From: Citrobacter sp. wls619
Lineage (GTDB): Bacteria; Pseudomonadota; Gammaproteobacteria; Enterobacterales; Enterobacteriaceae
NCBI RefSeq assembly: GCF_005281345.1
Contig: NZ_SZXJ01000064.1
Span: 1 to 64,000 of the forward strand
Direction of reading: 5' to 3'
DNA length: 64,000 nucleotides
The stretch's first letter is position 1, and the number at the start of each line of letters is the position of its first letter. The position numbers and the translations under genes were made by a program. Positions 51,930-63,988 of the stretch are shown here, piece by piece. The notes below the pieces were generated by a model. That model did no database searches, was not told the origin of the DNA, and saw nothing but the letters and a program-made list of their open reading frames with translations.

Positions 51930-53284
51930 TACGATCCTTCAACCTGTGTCCGGGGCACCGACTTTATTCGTTTATGGATGAGTCCCGCACTATCAAACAG
52001 CCAGTACAACAATTTTGCCACCAACAGACAGACGCCGAAAATCACGAGGAAAAAGACCACTCGCGAGACAAACGAATCTAACCCTTCACGTGCCAAAACG
52101 ATCATATTAAAAATGGCGCCGAAACAGAAACTATGCAAAATCGCTGACTTATAGCGATTAGTTTCCCGGTTACCTAATTCATACAACCAGTCGAACCATT
52201 TAATAATTAGGCCGACCACAATCGCACCTAACGGTATAAACAAGGCACCGCCCATCACCACCAGCGAACCAATCAGCGTCGGGGAGATAGCCAGGCCCGA
52301 GTGGTTGTTCAGCACTTCCCAGGTAAAATAGTTCGCGGAATTGAGCACAATGCTCGGTCGGCCCGGCCACAGCCAGGACGGTATAAAGACGTAGAAATCA
52401 CGGACGATCGGCGCCAGCCCCTGAAACTCAATATTGTGGTAATTTTGCAGCAATAGCGCCAAATTCTCCCACGGCGAGAAGGTATCGCGCGTGAGGTACA
52501 GGAAAGTATAGAACGCCTCATCACCGCTGACGTTCATCCCGTAGCGCTTCAGCGCCAGCCAGAACATCCCGACAATACCCAGTACCCCCGCGGCAGCCAG
52601 CATCCACAGCGAAATCCAGCCGCGAATAATGCCGATAAACAGGAAAATGGCAAACGCGATAATAATATTGGCGCGGGTTCCGCCAACAATCATGTACGTC
52701 AGCAACCCAAATGCAACGGTACTCACCAGGAAGAACAGCCACGCTTTGCTGTCCTGACGCAGGAAGTAGACCACCAGCATCGCCGGAATGAAGAAGTAGA
52801 AGAAGCGTTTCAGAGCCACCCCGGAGACTTCACTGGAGAAAATCTGGCTATAGGATTGCAGCCTGAACAGCAGGAAACCGTTGTGCATAAAGAAAATGCC
52901 CACGCTCACCAGCGCAATCGCCATCAGGATAATCCAGGTCAAATGGGCTTCAACGCGATTGATGGTAAACAGCGGTTTGCGCGTTCTCTCCGGGCTCCGT
53001 TTCCGCAGGCGTGTTTTGTAGGTCACATAGTACACTGCGTAGAAGCAGGCAGCGGACAGCAACGCCTGCAGCAGAATTTCCGGCGGGGCCACCGCCACAT
53101 CAAAGCGAAATACCAGCACGCTGGTCAACGGAAAACCAAAGAAAAAGGTCAATAAAAACAGCAATGAGAAGAAAACATTGAAGTTAAACCGCACGCGTCG
53201 GAATTCAAACCAGGTCAGCGTGGCGATAAACAAAGTTGAGAGCAGCCACACCACCAGCAGACCGCTGAATTGCATCAGACTCAT
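51929..53284 (-). CDS. wzyE: ECA polymerase WzyE
   Basis: Inner-membrane polymerase that joins ECA trisaccharide repeats on undecaprenyl diphosphate at the periplasmic face. It has 451 residues (E. coli 450) and many hydrophobic helices. Its start overlaps the wecF stop (ATGA). Function follows from near-identity to E. coli WzyE and cluster position. Confidence 0.95.
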   Translation of the reverse strand: MSLMQFSGLLVVWLLSTLFIATLTWFEFRRVRFNFNVFFSLLFLLTFFFGFPLTSVLVFRFDVAVAPPEILLQALLSAACFYAVYYVTYKTRLRKRSPERTRKPLFTINRVEAHLTWIILMAIALVSVGIFFMHNGFLLFRLQSYSQIFSSEVSGVALKRFFYFFIPAMLVVYFLRQDSKAWLFFLVSTVAFGLLTYMIVGGTRANIIIAFAIFLFIGIIRGWISLWMLAAAGVLGIVGMFWLALKRYGMNVSGDEAFYTFLYLTRDTFSPWENLALLLQNYHNIEFQGLAPIVRDFYVFIPSWLWPGRPSIVLNSANYFTWEVLNNHSGLAISPTLIGSLVVMGGALFIPLGAIVVGLIIKWFDWLYELGNRETNRYKSAILHSFCFGAIFNMIVLAREGLDSFVSRVVFFLVIFGVCLLVAKLLYWLFDSAGLIHKRIKSVPRTQVEGS

Positions 53285-54360
53285 ACGGTTTCTCCTGAGG
53301 CAATGCGCAGCGCGTTATGCCACGGTTGCAGATAATTCGGGCTAAAGAAAGTAATTGCACTTTTATCAACCGATGCCAGCTGGCGCTGCGCCTCGCGTAC
53401 GATGCCTTCATTGAGTACATCTGTCGTAAACAGAACCGGGATGTTTTGCTCTGCCATATCCTGCCAGAATGGGTTTTCACGGTTGAGCACGCACGGGATC
53501 CCCGCCTGAATCAGCAGACACAATGTGCCAATCCCCTGTTGACGGGCAAAAATAAAGTAACCCAGATCGCACTGACGCAGTAGCGCCAGATAGTCATCAA
53601 ACTCCAGCTTTTCACTGAGAATTTGCAGATTATCGGCGCTAAATAACGCCAGACCCGCCTGGCGCACTTCATCAATATAGCCTGCATTATTTGCCGGGTA
53701 ACCCATTGGCACAATCACGTTCACCGTATCACCAAACTGCTGATGAACAGCGCGTAGCGCGGCTACATGCTCATTACTGCGATCGCCAGAGTTTCCGACC
53801 AGGATCGTCATTTTCCCGCTTCGCTGGCGCTCATTGCTCATATTGTTCAGCGACGGATCCATACGGGTTGGGAAATAGAGCAATTCCCCGCGTACACGCG
53901 GATGCAGCTCAGCGAAATAGCTCAGATCGCCTCGCGTGGCAAAGACACAACCCACGCGGTTTTGCGCCATTCGACGAATCGGGTAAAACAGACGGAATTT
54001 CAGCCCACTGGAGACTTCATACAGATCGGCACCCCAAATATGCCAGTAAAACTGCTCAGGTTTAATCCCCCCGCTCAGCAATGCCAGCCACAGGCTAGTA
54101 TTGAACTGCCCGTGAAAGAAGAAACGCTGCTGGCGATCCATCTTAGCTTTGGCGATAACGGCTTCAGCCAGCGCCTTTTTTCCGCCGTAGAAACGCAGTG
54201 ATAATGCCGGGCAGCTCTCGCTAAATCCCGTATCCTGACCGGCAACCATAAACACGCGCGCGTGCTCGCTTGTTGCAGCCAACGCGTCGTTGAAGAACCG
54301 CAGCACGGTTTGATTATGGTGAGGGATATCCGATCCCAGAACGTGAATCAGTACAGTCAT
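53281..54360 (-). CDS. wecF: TDP-Fuc4NAc:lipid II Fuc4NAc transferase WecF
   Basis: Adds 4-acetamido-4,6-dideoxy-D-galactose to ECA lipid II, giving lipid III. Glycosyltransferase family 56, 359 residues as in E. coli; begins [20 protein letters not shown]. Overlaps wzxE and wzyE by ATGA on each side, consistent with coupled translation. Confidence 0.95.
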   Translation of the reverse strand: MTVLIHVLGSDIPHHNQTVLRFFNDALAATSEHARVFMVAGQDTGFSESCPALSLRFYGGKKALAEAVIAKAKMDRQQRFFFHGQFNTSLWLALLSGGIKPEQFYWHIWGADLYEVSSGLKFRLFYPIRRMAQNRVGCVFATRGDLSYFAELHPRVRGELLYFPTRMDPSLNNMSNERQRSGKMTILVGNSGDRSNEHVAALRAVHQQFGDTVNVIVPMGYPANNAGYIDEVRQAGLALFSADNLQILSEKLEFDDYLALLRQCDLGYFIFARQQGIGTLCLLIQAGIPCVLNRENPFWQDMAEQNIPVLFTTDVLNEGIVREAQRQLASVDKSAITFFSPNYLQPWHNALRIASGETV

Positions 54361-55607
54361 ACCCGCCTACGCCAGAGTAAAAACACGCCACAACAAAGAG
54401 AAAAATAGACGATGTACGTTGCCATATAAGCCTGTGCCGCGCCCAGAGCACCGTGCGCGGGGATCAACCAGTGGGCAAATGCCGTCAACAAAATGAACTG
54501 GCTAATTTCGGCCAGAATATAAAACCGCAGCGAGGCCTTCGCGATCACCAGATAGCCAAATACGTAGGCACCCACTTTCAGTACATCCCCCACCAGTTGC
54601 CAGGCAAACAAATCACGCATGGCGGTGAATTTAGCGGAGAAAAGCAGCCAGATAGCAAAATCACGTAACAGCCAGACGGTAAAACTCGCGGCGGCAACTG
54701 CCGGCAATACAAATTTCAGCGACTTGATCACTTCACGCGTGATGTCGCGCTTTTCAGTCAGGCGAGACAGCGTTGGCAGCAGATACACACTGAATGAAGC
54801 GGTAATAAATTGCAGGTACGCATCAGAGATACTGCTCACCCCCTGCCAGATCCCCACGTCATCCCAGCTGTACTGCGCCGCCAATAGGTTTCGCATCATC
54901 ACGTATGCCACTGGCAACGTTACGGAGGTAATCAGCGCCATCAACGTAAACTTGCTGAGTTTCCCTGCCAGGCCGTTGTCCCACGAGGGCTTCAGGTAAT
55001 GCAGGGGGATCGCCCCGCGCTTAATCAGCATAATAGCGGCAGGGATAACGACCAACGCAGGTACCAGCGCCAGGCCCAGCAAGGCACCTTCGTATCCGCC
55101 CAACCGATAGCAGCCGTAGTAGGCCACGACGCCGACCAGGCTACCAATAATCAGCGATAGCGCATTACCTGCGGCATCGCGGAACCCTTTCATCAACGCC
55201 AGTAACAGGTTTGCCCAGGCAATTCCCATCTGTACCAGCGCAACCAGGCGTACCAACCCCTGAAAATGCGTATGACCAAACAATCCCTGGCTGATTGGCG
55301 CGGCCGCCAGCAGAAAAATCGCCGCCATCAGCGTAGAGAATCCCAACACCATTGCGGATGAAGTCCCCACCACCTGACGCAACCGCGCCGGGTCATCATG
55401 GTGCTGCGCAACGTATTTCGTGACACCGTTGAAAATCCCAGCGCCCGCCAACACGCCAAGCACGGTGACCATCTGACGGAAGTTTCCCGCCTGGCCCACA
55501 CCCGCAGGGCCGAAAGAGACCGCCAGCAGTTTTACCACCAACAAACCCGCACCAATTTTTACCAGCGTACTGGTAGCCGTCCACAAGGACGCTTTAGCCA
55601 GTGACAT
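54357..55607 (-). CDS. wzxE: ECA lipid III flippase WzxE
   Basis: MOP/MATE-superfamily flippase that moves the ECA lipid III trisaccharide to the periplasmic side. It has 416 residues with 12 predicted helices; begins [21 protein letters not shown]. It starts one base after the wecE stop. Confidence 0.95.
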   Translation of the reverse strand: MSLAKASLWTATSTLVKIGAGLLVVKLLAVSFGPAGVGQAGNFRQMVTVLGVLAGAGIFNGVTKYVAQHHDDPARLRQVVGTSSAMVLGFSTLMAAIFLLAAAPISQGLFGHTHFQGLVRLVALVQMGIAWANLLLALMKGFRDAAGNALSLIIGSLVGVVAYYGCYRLGGYEGALLGLALVPALVVIPAAIMLIKRGAIPLHYLKPSWDNGLAGKLSKFTLMALITSVTLPVAYVMMRNLLAAQYSWDDVGIWQGVSSISDAYLQFITASFSVYLLPTLSRLTEKRDITREVIKSLKFVLPAVAAASFTVWLLRDFAIWLLFSAKFTAMRDLFAWQLVGDVLKVGAYVFGYLVIAKASLRFYILAEISQFILLTAFAHWLIPAHGALGAAQAYMATYIVYFSLCCGVFLLWRRRV

Positions 55608-55608
55608 A

Positions 55609-56739
55609 TCAGGAGAAGTAGTTGAGTAAGGTCGTAATCACTGTGCGCTGGTTAACCGGCGACAGGTTGTAAAACAGCGGCAGACGCAGCAGACGTTCAC
55701 TCTCTTTGGTGGTGTAACGATCGACCCCGGAAAACACGCCAAATTTATCGCCAGCCGGACAATCATGCAGCGGAATATAATGGAATACCGCCATAATTTC
55801 GGCTTCTTTCAGGAAGTTAATCAACGCCGTGCGATCGTCAATATCGCGCAGCTTGATATAAAACATATGAGCGTTCTGTGCACAACCTTCCGGGATGACG
55901 GGCAAATCAATACGCCCGGCACGCGCCAGCGGTTCGAGGGCATCATAATAATTCTGCCACAGCACCAGGCGCTGATGATTAATACGCTCCGCCGCTTCCA
56001 GTTGCGCCCACAGATAGGCAGCCTGGAGATCGGACATCAAATAACTGGAGCCAATATCACGCCAGGTATATTTATCAACCTGACCGCGGAAAAATTGACT
56101 GCGATTCGTCCCCTTTTCACGGATGATTTCTGCACGTTCAATTAATTTACGGTCGTTGATCAGCGTCGCCCCGCCTTCGCCGCCTGCGGTATAGTTTTTG
56201 GTCTCATGGAAGCTAAAGCAGCCAATATGCCCAATGGTCCCCAGCGCACGGCCTTTGTAGGTCGACATGACGCCCTGAGCAGCATCTTCCACCACGAACA
56301 GGTTGTACTGTGACGCCAACGCCATAATGGTATCCATTTCACAGGCAACCCCGGCGTAGTGCACCGGCACAATAGCGCGGGTTTTCTCGGTAATCGCCGC
56401 TTCAATCAGCGTTTCATCAATGTTCATGGTATCCGGGTGGATATCGACAAAGACGATTTTTGCGCCACGCAGCACGAATGCGTTCGCGGTAGAAACGAAT
56501 GTATAACTGGGCATGATGACTTCATCGCCGGGCTGGATGTCCAGCAATAATGCCGCCATCTCCAGTGATGCGGTACAGGAAGGCGTCAGCAGCACTTTCT
56601 CACTGCCAAAATGCTGCTCCAGCCATTGCTGGCAACGACGGGTAAAACCACCATCGCCACACAGCTTGCCGCTGCTCATCGCTGACTGCATGTATTCAAG
56701 CTCGGTTCCCACCACCGGCGGTGCGTTAAATGGAATCAT
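55609..56739 (-). CDS. wecE: dTDP-4-amino-4,6-dideoxygalactose transaminase WecE
   Basis: PLP enzyme that aminates dTDP-4-keto-6-deoxyglucose to dTDP-Fuc4N for ECA. The ATG at 56739 gives 376 residues as in E. coli; the longer opening to 56979 lies within wecD. The PLP-binding Lys181 is in CFSFHETKNYTAGGEGG. DegT/DnrJ/EryC1 family. It starts 4 nt after the wecD stop. Confidence 0.96.
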   Translation of the reverse strand: MIPFNAPPVVGTELEYMQSAMSSGKLCGDGGFTRRCQQWLEQHFGSEKVLLTPSCTASLEMAALLLDIQPGDEVIMPSYTFVSTANAFVLRGAKIVFVDIHPDTMNIDETLIEAAITEKTRAIVPVHYAGVACEMDTIMALASQYNLFVVEDAAQGVMSTYKGRALGTIGHIGCFSFHETKNYTAGGEGGATLINDRKLIERAEIIREKGTNRSQFFRGQVDKYTWRDIGSSYLMSDLQAAYLWAQLEAAERINHQRLVLWQNYYDALEPLARAGRIDLPVIPEGCAQNAHMFYIKLRDIDDRTALINFLKEAEIMAVFHYIPLHDCPAGDKFGVFSGVDRYTTKESERLLRLPLFYNLSPVNQRTVITTLLNYFS

Positions 56740-56743
56740 TTTG

Positions 56744-57421
56744 TCACCTGTATAACCAGTACGCGGTGCTTTCCACATTGGCACCGCTCTGTATATAACG
56801 TTTAAGCGCGGCGGTGTTGCCCATCTGGGTCGCCACCCGCAATGTTGTTTTACCGCGAGCCTGCGCCCAGCAAAGCGCAGCCTGCATGAGTTCGGCACCC
56901 GCACCACGACCAGCCAGTAAGCCAATACGTGCATCAGTATCATTGACGTCACGTAGTGAGACATAACCGCGAATCCCACCTGTCTGTGTGCGAAAAATGA
57001 GGCACTGATGATCGAACGTGCCCAGCACAGCGTTTTCTATCCACTGTGCATAAAAACGCGCACTGGCCTCCACGGGATACCACGGTGCGCGGAAACGACT
57101 TTGGGCGAACGCCTCTCCGGCCAGTCGACGCAGCAGCGGAATATCCGCAGCTTGCGCCACCTGTGCGCCGGGATTTTCACGGGCGCACGTAACCGGCAGA
57201 ACAAAGTCCATCTCACCTTCGACCAGTGAAAAGCCCAACTGCTGTAAAGCATCTAATTCATACGTATTTGCAGCAGGAATTTTTGCCTGCACCCGTTCCC
57301 AGCGCTGTAAAACGTCTGCTGTCAGGAACGGTGCGTGCGGGTCAAACCGTACGATGGCGCTATTCACGCCAAAGAACGTATTTTCCCAATCCAGAGACTC
57401 AATACTGGCGCGGACGGGCAC
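56744..57421 (-). CDS. wecD: dTDP-4-amino-4,6-dideoxy-D-galactose acyltransferase WecD
   Basis: GNAT-fold acetyltransferase that makes dTDP-Fuc4NAc. The start is GTG at 57421 ([14 protein letters not shown]) with GGAG upstream, giving 225 residues (E. coli 224); the ATG-initiated opening to 57478 is unconserved and lies further inside rffH. The first 23 bases overlap the rffH 3' end. The acetyl-CoA-binding loop [15 protein letters not shown] is near residue 170. The N-terminal region diverges from E. coli more than the C-terminal GNAT core. Confidence 0.93.
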   Translation of the reverse strand: MPVRASIESLDWENTFFGVNSAIVRFDPHAPFLTADVLQRWERVQAKIPAANTYELDALQQLGFSLVEGEMDFVLPVTCARENPGAQVAQAADIPLLRRLAGEAFAQSRFRAPWYPVEASARFYAQWIENAVLGTFDHQCLIFRTQTGGIRGYVSLRDVNDTDARIGLLAGRGAGAELMQAALCWAQARGKTTLRVATQMGNTAALKRYIQSGANVESTAYWLYR

Positions 57422-58280
57422 GAAGAAGCTCCAGCAAATATTGGCCGTAGCCTGTCTTGGCCAGAGAACTGGCGGCACGTCTTACACCGTCATCATCCAG
57501 CCAGCCATTGCGCCATGCTATCTCTTCCAGGCAGGCGATTTTAAAGCCCTGACGTTTCTCTACCGTCTGCACAAACGTGCTCGCTTCAATCAGACTGTCG
57601 TGCGTACCGGTATCCAGCCAGGCAAAGCCACGGCCAAGCAGCTCAACGGTCAGATTGCCATCGTCAAGGTACATCTGGTTAATGGAGGTAATTTCCAGTT
57701 CCCCACGCTCAGAAGGTTTCACGCGCTTTGCGTATTCCACGACCTTACTGTCGTAGAAATAGAGTCCTGTCACCGCCCAGTTTGATTTTGGTTCTTTCGG
57801 CTTCTCTTCCAGCGAGACTGCCCGAAAATTGTCATCGAACTCCACCACACCGAAACGCTCAGGATCCATCACCTGATAGCCAAATACCGTCGCACCTTGC
57901 GTTCTGGCAGCGACGTGGCGTAGTTTTGGACTAAATCCCTGGCCAAAGAAGATATTGTCCCCAAGCACCAGACATGACGGTTCGCCGTTAAGGAACGCTT
58001 CACCAATAATGAACGCCTGTGCTAAACCATCCGGACTGGGCTGCTCTGCATAGTGCAAATCAATACCGAACTCAGAGCCATCTCCCAGCAAACGCTGGAA
58101 ATACCCTTTATCTTCCGGTGTGGTAATAATCAGGATCTCGCGAATTCCCGCCAGCATCAGTACCGATAGCGGGTAATAGATCATGGGCTTATCGTAAATA
58201 GGCAATAGCTGCTTCGATACACCGCGCGTAATGGGGTACAGGCGAGTACCTGAGCCACCTGCCAGAATGATACCTTTCAT
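57399..58280 (-). CDS. rffH: Glucose-1-phosphate thymidylyltransferase RffH
   Basis: Makes dTDP-glucose from dTTP and glucose-1-phosphate for ECA (RmlA type). The 293 residues have the nucleotide-binding signature [20 protein letters not shown] at 6-25 and the [10 protein letters not shown] metal site near 107. Together with rffG it supplies dTDP-4-keto-6-deoxyglucose. The 3' end overlaps wecD. Confidence 0.95.
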   Translation of the reverse strand: MKGIILAGGSGTRLYPITRGVSKQLLPIYDKPMIYYPLSVLMLAGIREILIITTPEDKGYFQRLLGDGSEFGIDLHYAEQPSPDGLAQAFIIGEAFLNGEPSCLVLGDNIFFGQGFSPKLRHVAARTQGATVFGYQVMDPERFGVVEFDDNFRAVSLEEKPKEPKSNWAVTGLYFYDSKVVEYAKRVKPSERGELEITSINQMYLDDGNLTVELLGRGFAWLDTGTHDSLIEASTFVQTVEKRQGFKIACLEEIAWRNGWLDDDGVRRAASSLAKTGYGQYLLELLRARPRQY

Positions 58281-58313
58281 ATGATCCCTCCTCCGGGCGC
58301 CAAAACCAGGCTG

Positions 58314-59381
58314 TTAGCCCTTCAGGCCCAAACGTTCACCCTGGTAGCTGCCATCCTGCACGGGTTTCCACCAGGCCTCATTTGCCAGATACCATTGCAC
58401 GGTTTTACGCATGCCACTTTCAAACGTTTCCTGCGGCACCCAGCCAAGTTCACGCGCAATTTTCGACGCATCAATGGCATAGCGCAGATCATGGCCTGGG
58501 CGATCTTCAACATAGGTGATCAATTCACGATACCGCATAACACCTTGTGGTTTTTGCGGCGCCAGTTCTTCCAACAAGCTGCAAATCGTTTCGACCACGT
58601 CCAGGTTTTTACGCTCGTTATGACCACCAATATTATAGGTCTCGCCAACCGCGCCAGTTGTCGCGACGCAATAGAGCGCCCGGGCATGATCTTCCACATA
58701 CAGCCAGTCACGAATCTGCTGTCCGTTGCCGTACACCGGCAGAGGTTTTCCCGCCAGTGCATTGAGTATCATCAGCGGGATCAATTTTTCCGGGAAATGG
58801 TAGGGGCCATAATTGTTGGAGCAGTTAGTTATTAACGTTGGCAGCCCGTAGGTGCGCAACCAGGCACGCACCAGATGATCGCTACTGGCCTTTGACGCGG
58901 AATAAGGACTACTCGGTGCATACGGCGTCGTTTCGGTAAAGAAATCATCCGTAGAATGCAGGTCGCCATACACCTCGTCGGTTGATATATGGTGGAAACG
59001 AAATGCCTGCTTTTTATCATCGGTTAACACGTTCCAGTATGCGCGAGCGGCTTCCAGCAACGTGTAGGTCCCGACAATATTGGTTTCAATAAATGCGGCG
59101 GGGCCATCGATAGAACGATCGACATGACTTTCTGCCGCCAGGTGCATCACGCAATCCGGCTGATACTGTTGAAACACGTTGTCGAGCGCCAGGCGATCGC
59201 AGATATCCACGCGTTCAAAGGCAAAACGGGCATTCTGTGCAACCGGCGCCAGCGACATCAGGTTTCCGGCATAGGTTAGCTTATCAACCACAACCACGGC
59301 ATCCCGAGTCTCATTAATGATGTGACGCACAACCGCTGAGCCAATAAATCCTGCACCACCGGTAACCAGAATTCGTTTCAT
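58314..59381 (-). CDS. rffG: dTDP-glucose 4,6-dehydratase RffG
   Basis: SDR enzyme converting dTDP-glucose to dTDP-4-keto-6-deoxyglucose. The 355 residues include the NAD loop [12 protein letters not shown] at 8-19, the STDEVYGD catalytic segment near 133 and [10 protein letters not shown] near 167. RmlB type. Its ATG shares a base with the wecC stop (TAATG). Confidence 0.96.
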   Translation of the reverse strand: MKRILVTGGAGFIGSAVVRHIINETRDAVVVVDKLTYAGNLMSLAPVAQNARFAFERVDICDRLALDNVFQQYQPDCVMHLAAESHVDRSIDGPAAFIETNIVGTYTLLEAARAYWNVLTDDKKQAFRFHHISTDEVYGDLHSTDDFFTETTPYAPSSPYSASKASSDHLVRAWLRTYGLPTLITNCSNNYGPYHFPEKLIPLMILNALAGKPLPVYGNGQQIRDWLYVEDHARALYCVATTGAVGETYNIGGHNERKNLDVVETICSLLEELAPQKPQGVMRYRELITYVEDRPGHDLRYAIDASKIARELGWVPQETFESGMRKTVQWYLANEAWWKPVQDGSYQGERLGLKG

Positions 59382-60643
59382 TAGCGCCAGACTCCTTTGG
59401 TATCAACCACGTATTGCTGGTGCACCGCATCGCCTTTAATCGCTTTAAATTCATTATGGTCAACCAACATCACCAGCACATCGGCACTTGCCAACGCAGC
59501 ATCCAGTTTCGCCAGTTGGCACAGGCCATCCAGTTTTTTCGGCAACTGATGGATATTCGGTTCAACCACCCACGTCTCGCCGCTGTGCCAGCGTGCGATA
59601 CTTTGTGCCACCCCCATTGCCGGGCTTTCACGTAAATCGTCAATGTTTGGTTTGAACGCCAGACCAAAACAGGCAATTTTTACGTCGCTGGCACGTTTAT
59701 TGGTCTCCGTCAGACAATCCGCTACAGCGGCTTTTACCCGATCGACAACCCAATGAGGCTTACTGTCATTTACCTCACGTGCGGTGCGGATCAATCTCGC
59801 CTGCTGCGGGTTCTGTGCCACAATAAACCACGGGTCGACCGCGATACAGTGTCCGCCGACGCCAGGTCCAGGCTGCAAAATATTAACCCGCGGGTGACGG
59901 TTCGCCAGACGGATCAGTTCCCAGACGTTAATCCCCTGATCGGCGCAAATCAGCGACAGTTCATTAGCAAAGGCAATGTTGACATCGCGGAAGCTGTTTT
60001 CGGTCAACTTGCACATTTCTGCGGTGCGGGCGTTAGTCACCACGCATTCACCTTCGAGGAAGATGTTGTACAGTTCGCTGGCACGCGTAGAGCAGACGGG
60101 GGTCATTCCGCCAATCACACGATCATTTTTAATCAGTTCAACCATCACCTGGCCTGGCAGCACGCGCTCCGGACAATAAGCAATGTTCACATCAGCCTGT
60201 TCCCCCGCCTGCTGCGGGAAAGTCAGATCAGGGCGCATTTCTGCAAGCCATGCTGCCATCTGTTCCGTTGCCCCGACGGGTGACGTCGATTCAAGGATCA
60301 CCAACGCCCCTTTTTTCAGCACCGGCGCAAGCGACTTCGCTGCGGCTTCAACATAGACCATATCGGGTTCATGCTCCCCCTTGAAGGGGGTCGGCACAGC
60401 AATCAGATAAGCGTCTGCTTCAACAGGTGTCGTAACCGCACGCAGAAAGCCATTTTCGACTGCTGTTTTCACCACAGCGCCCAAATCAGGTTCAACGATG
60501 TGGATTTCACCGCGGTTAATGGTATCCACCGCATGTTGATTTACATCTACGCCAATAACATGTTTTTGACGGGAAGCAAAAGCGGCCGCCGTTGGCAGTC
60601 CGATATAACCCAGCCCAATGACAGAAATGGTCGTAAAACTCAT
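59381..60643 (-). CDS. wecC: UDP-N-acetyl-D-mannosamine dehydrogenase WecC
   Basis: Oxidises UDP-ManNAc to UDP-ManNAcA, the donor for WecG. The 420 residues start with the NAD-binding [18 protein letters not shown]; the catalytic Cys lies in [15 protein letters not shown] near residue 266. UDP-glucose/GDP-mannose dehydrogenase family. ATGA overlap with wecB. Confidence 0.96.
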   Translation of the reverse strand: MSFTTISVIGLGYIGLPTAAAFASRQKHVIGVDVNQHAVDTINRGEIHIVEPDLGAVVKTAVENGFLRAVTTPVEADAYLIAVPTPFKGEHEPDMVYVEAAAKSLAPVLKKGALVILESTSPVGATEQMAAWLAEMRPDLTFPQQAGEQADVNIAYCPERVLPGQVMVELIKNDRVIGGMTPVCSTRASELYNIFLEGECVVTNARTAEMCKLTENSFRDVNIAFANELSLICADQGINVWELIRLANRHPRVNILQPGPGVGGHCIAVDPWFIVAQNPQQARLIRTAREVNDSKPHWVVDRVKAAVADCLTETNKRASDVKIACFGLAFKPNIDDLRESPAMGVAQSIARWHSGETWVVEPNIHQLPKKLDGLCQLAKLDAALASADVLVMLVDHNEFKAIKGDAVHQQYVVDTKGVWR

Positions 60644-61770
60644 AGCGATATCCGATTATTTTTTAACGCGTGTAAAATGCGGCCACATGCCTGCCCATCA
60701 CCATACGGATTATGGGCGCGGCTCATGGTCTGATATTCATTTTCGTCATGCAGCAAGCGCGTGACTTCTGCCACAATACGCTGAGGGTCAGTCCCAACCA
60801 GACGTACTGTACCTGCGGTAATAGCTTCTGGCCGTTCCGTTGTTTCGCGCATCACCAACACAGGTTTACCCAGAGAAGGCGCTTCCTCCTGAATCCCGCC
60901 AGAATCGGTAAGGATAAGCCAGGCATGATTCATCAGCCAGACGAATGGCAGATAGTCCTGCGGTTCAATGAGTATCACGTTCTCAACGTGGCCCAGAATA
61001 CGATTTACTGGCTCGCTAACGTTGGGGTTCAGGTGTACCGGATAGACAATCTGTACATTCTGATTAGCCGCGGCAATTTCCGCCAGTGCATGGCAGATTT
61101 GCTCAAAACCGCGACCAAAGCTTTCCCGACGATGACCGGTCACCAGGATCATCTTCTTATCCGCATCCAGGAAAGGATAGCGCTCAGCCAGTTCAGCGCG
61201 CAGCGCTTCATTTCCGAGTACACGATCGCGAACCCAGATCAACGCATCAATGACCGTGTTCCCCGTGACAAAAATACGGTCATCCGGAATGGTTTCACGC
61301 AACAGGTTTTGCCGTGAATTTTCAGTGGGGGAAAAGTGATACATGGCCAGGCGTCCGGTCAGTGTACGGTTTGCCTCTTCCGGCCAGGGAGAATAGAGAT
61401 CGCCCGTTCGCAACCCGGCCTCAACATGTCCCACCGGAATACGTTGATAAAACGCGGCCAGACTGGTAGCAAGGGTTGTTGTTGTGTCACCGTGGACTAA
61501 CACCACATCAGGTTTGAACTCAGCGAGGATTGGCTTTAATCCTTCCAGAATTCGACAGGTAATTTCTGTCAGTCCCTGACCTGGCTGCATAATATTGAGA
61601 TCGTAGTCAGGTACGATGGAAAAGAGGTGCAATACCTGATCGAGCATCTCCCGATGCTGTGCAGTGACGCAAACTTTCGCGTCGAAATCAGGATCTTTAG
61701 CCAGCGCATGAACCAGAGGAGCCATCTTAATGGCCTCCGGTCGCGTACCAAATACAGTCAGTACTTTCAC
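60640..61770 (-). CDS. wecB: UDP-N-acetylglucosamine 2-epimerase WecB
   Basis: Non-hydrolysing epimerase giving UDP-ManNAc. The start is GTG at 61770 ([18 protein letters not shown]) with AAGAGAA upstream; this yields 376 residues as in E. coli, while the ATG-initiated opening to 61812 adds an unconserved stretch. Catalytic segments: HGDTTTTLA near 95, [11 protein letters not shown] near 128 and [16 protein letters not shown] near 288. Confidence 0.95.
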   Translation of the reverse strand: MKVLTVFGTRPEAIKMAPLVHALAKDPDFDAKVCVTAQHREMLDQVLHLFSIVPDYDLNIMQPGQGLTEITCRILEGLKPILAEFKPDVVLVHGDTTTTLATSLAAFYQRIPVGHVEAGLRTGDLYSPWPEEANRTLTGRLAMYHFSPTENSRQNLLRETIPDDRIFVTGNTVIDALIWVRDRVLGNEALRAELAERYPFLDADKKMILVTGHRRESFGRGFEQICHALAEIAAANQNVQIVYPVHLNPNVSEPVNRILGHVENVILIEPQDYLPFVWLMNHAWLILTDSGGIQEEAPSLGKPVLVMRETTERPEAITAGTVRLVGTDPQRIVAEVTRLLHDENEYQTMSRAHNPYGDGQACGRILHALKNNRISL

Positions 61771-61825
61771 ATCGATTCTCTTCGGATTGGCAGTGAGAGC
61801 CCAGCCCCTCACTGCAACGGTATTG

Positions 61826-62872
61826 CTAAATCGAACGGCGACGGGTTAAGGCAACACCAGCACCGATCAGGGCCCCAACGATGCCCCACATAATCATCAG
61901 GAAGGCACGACGTGGGCTATCACGTTTTACCGGTTCTTCCGGCGTCCGCAAATAACGATAGGTCTGAAAACGCGGATCCAGGGTCGGTCCTACGTTCAGC
62001 GTGTTCAGCATGGCCCTGTTTTGAAAATAGTCCATATCAAAATCTGGGCCAACAGATTGCAGGTTTTCGAGTCGCGCCTGCAGCATAGGGCGTCCGAGTA
62101 AAAACAACTCAGAATCAGGCAACTCTTCAGCAGGGACATCAGTAGAAGTACGCGAAATATTATGCTGCTCAGCAATTTTGAGCGCTTGTTCAATGTTATG
62201 AACACGGCGAGAGAAAATCGATTTTGCTACCTCTTCCTGCCGTTTGACCTGCGCTTTCATTTGCACCGTCCGCGCGGCCCATGCGCCTTTCAGCTCATCA
62301 TTCAGATGACGTGCTGCGCGTTGGCTGGCAAAGGCCACATACTGGCGCAGCAGATTGTTGGCATCAGGTGCCGTTTCCGCAATAAGCTTCACGCTATCAT
62401 TGGTGTTCCGCAACGCATCACCAGGCATAAACTGAATGTTATTGATCAGTTCATCCAGCAGCGCGGCATCGGCTTTACTGTTTCCGACCATGCGCTGCTT
62501 GTAATAATCAGTCTGCTGCCAGAATTCACGACGCGTATCCCAGGAAGCAAGCTGCATGATAAATTCTTTATAGGCTTCATCCATCACCGACGGCTGGTCC
62601 GTTGACGCGAGGCTGGCCTTAATATCCAGGTTGCGCAGGAACTGTTGTTGAGAGTAATAGCCCCCCAGCATATTCACCGTAGGCTTGTCTGAAATAGCCG
62701 TTGCGCTCCACTCCTGGCGGGCGAAAAAAGTATAGGCGAGAGCAACAAGTGCAAATGCGAGCGCCATACCGACAATCCACACCTTCCCTGCCCATAAGGT
62801 ACGAAACAACCCACGGATATCCAGTTCATTTTCAGCGCTCACGGCGTCTTCCCCCGGTAATGGTTGTGTCAT
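61826..62872 (-). CDS. wzzE: ECA chain-length regulator WzzE
   Basis: Polysaccharide co-polymerase that sets ECA chain length and supports cyclic ECA. The 348 residues have two membrane helices, near residues 32-52 ([20 protein letters not shown]) and 325-342, around a large periplasmic coiled-coil domain; the Pro/Gly-rich segment before the second helix is typical of Wzz. It starts 12 nt after wecA ends. Confidence 0.95.
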   Translation of the reverse strand: MTQPLPGEDAVSAENELDIRGLFRTLWAGKVWIVGMALAFALVALAYTFFARQEWSATAISDKPTVNMLGGYYSQQQFLRNLDIKASLASTDQPSVMDEAYKEFIMQLASWDTRREFWQQTDYYKQRMVGNSKADAALLDELINNIQFMPGDALRNTNDSVKLIAETAPDANNLLRQYVAFASQRAARHLNDELKGAWAARTVQMKAQVKRQEEVAKSIFSRRVHNIEQALKIAEQHNISRTSTDVPAEELPDSELFLLGRPMLQARLENLQSVGPDFDMDYFQNRAMLNTLNVGPTLDPRFQTYRYLRTPEEPVKRDSPRRAFLMIMWGIVGALIGAGVALTRRRSI

Positions 62873-62884
62873 CGCATCCTCAAT

Positions 62885-63988
62885 TCACTTGGTTAAGTTT
62901 GGTTTGCCTTCACGAATTCTTCGCAGTCTGCGCTTCACTCGCTTGATAAATCTCGCCACTTTCCAGGCACGCTTGATACAGTATCCGTAGAGGCCAAATG
63001 CCATTAAAAACAGCACCAGCATGGCCCATTCCGGAACCAAACGGAAATATTCAGCCAGCACACCGATGGATGCCAGCACGGCCGCCGCCAGCGTAATCAG
63101 AACAAATGCCTGGCGGGAAGTAAACCCTGCCCGCATCACCAAATGATGAATGTGCTGGCGATCGGCTGAGAACGGGCTCATGCCCTTACGCAAACGGCGG
63201 TACATGATTGCCACCATATCCATTAACGGGATGGCGATAATCCACAGTGCGGTAACTGGACTTATAGGATGTGTTTTGCCCTGCGTGGTTTCCAGCAGGA
63301 TCCAGATGATGGTAAAACCAATCAGCGTACTGCCGGCATCACCCATGAAGACTTTATAACGGCGCCCAAGAACGCCCAGATTCAGCAGAATATAAGGCAG
63401 AATGGCGGCGATCATCGCAAAACACCATACGGCCAGACTCGTCTGCCCATCGAACCACAGGATAAACCCCATCGCCGCGAATGAAACGCTGGACAACCCA
63501 CCTAACAGGCCGTCAATGCCGTCCACCATATTGAAAGCATTAATTGCCGCCCAGACGGCAAACAGCGTCAGTAAATAGCCAAACGGACCAAGAATCATCT
63601 CCCAGGGGCCAAAAATATACCCAAGGCTAAGCAGATAGAGTTTGCCAACCGACATCATGATAATGCCGATCGCGGCCTGGATAGTTGCGCGAATTTTTAC
63701 ACTGATATCAAAACGATCGTCCAGCGCGCCAACCAAAACCAGCACGCCAGCACAGGCCAGATAGAGAGAAGCATGCGGGATGTAATAATCAGCAATCACA
63801 AACGTAAAGCAAATACCTGCGTAAGCCGAAATCCCCCCAACCAGCGGGATCAATCCTTGATGCCGTTTGCGAAAGTTGGGTTTATCCACTAAACCAATCT
63901 TTTTTGCGACCTTACGCGCAAAAAAAAGAAACAGTGTTGTGAATAAAAAAATACTGATGAGATCAGTGCTTACTGTCAGTAAATTCAC
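62885..63988 (-). CDS. wecA: UDP-GlcNAc:undecaprenyl-phosphate GlcNAc-1-phosphate transferase WecA
   Basis: Starts ECA (and many O antigens) by forming undecaprenyl-PP-GlcNAc. The 367 residues have about eleven helices; the catalytic/metal Asp residues appear in GALDDRFDISVK near 88, AFNMVDGIDGLLGG near 152 and the HIHH loop DRQHIHHL near 277. The start is GTG at 63988, as in E. coli. Only 12 bp of upstream sequence are in the window, so the operon promoter lies beyond the edge. Confidence 0.96.
   Translation of the reverse strand: MNLLTVSTDLISIFLFTTLFLFFARKVAKKIGLVDKPNFRKRHQGLIPLVGGISAYAGICFTFVIADYYIPHASLYLACAGVLVLVGALDDRFDISVKIRATIQAAIGIIMMSVGKLYLLSLGYIFGPWEMILGPFGYLLTLFAVWAAINAFNMVDGIDGLLGGLSSVSFAAMGFILWFDGQTSLAVWCFAMIAAILPYILLNLGVLGRRYKVFMGDAGSTLIGFTIIWILLETTQGKTHPISPVTALWIIAIPLMDMVAIMYRRLRKGMSPFSADRQHIHHLVMRAGFTSRQAFVLITLAAAVLASIGVLAEYFRLVPEWAMLVLFLMAFGLYGYCIKRAWKVARFIKRVKRRLRRIREGKPNLTK

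Noticed and set aside
58281-58835. 184-codon plus-strand ORF opposite rffG
   Set aside because: Antisense to a conserved ECA gene; no family resemblance.
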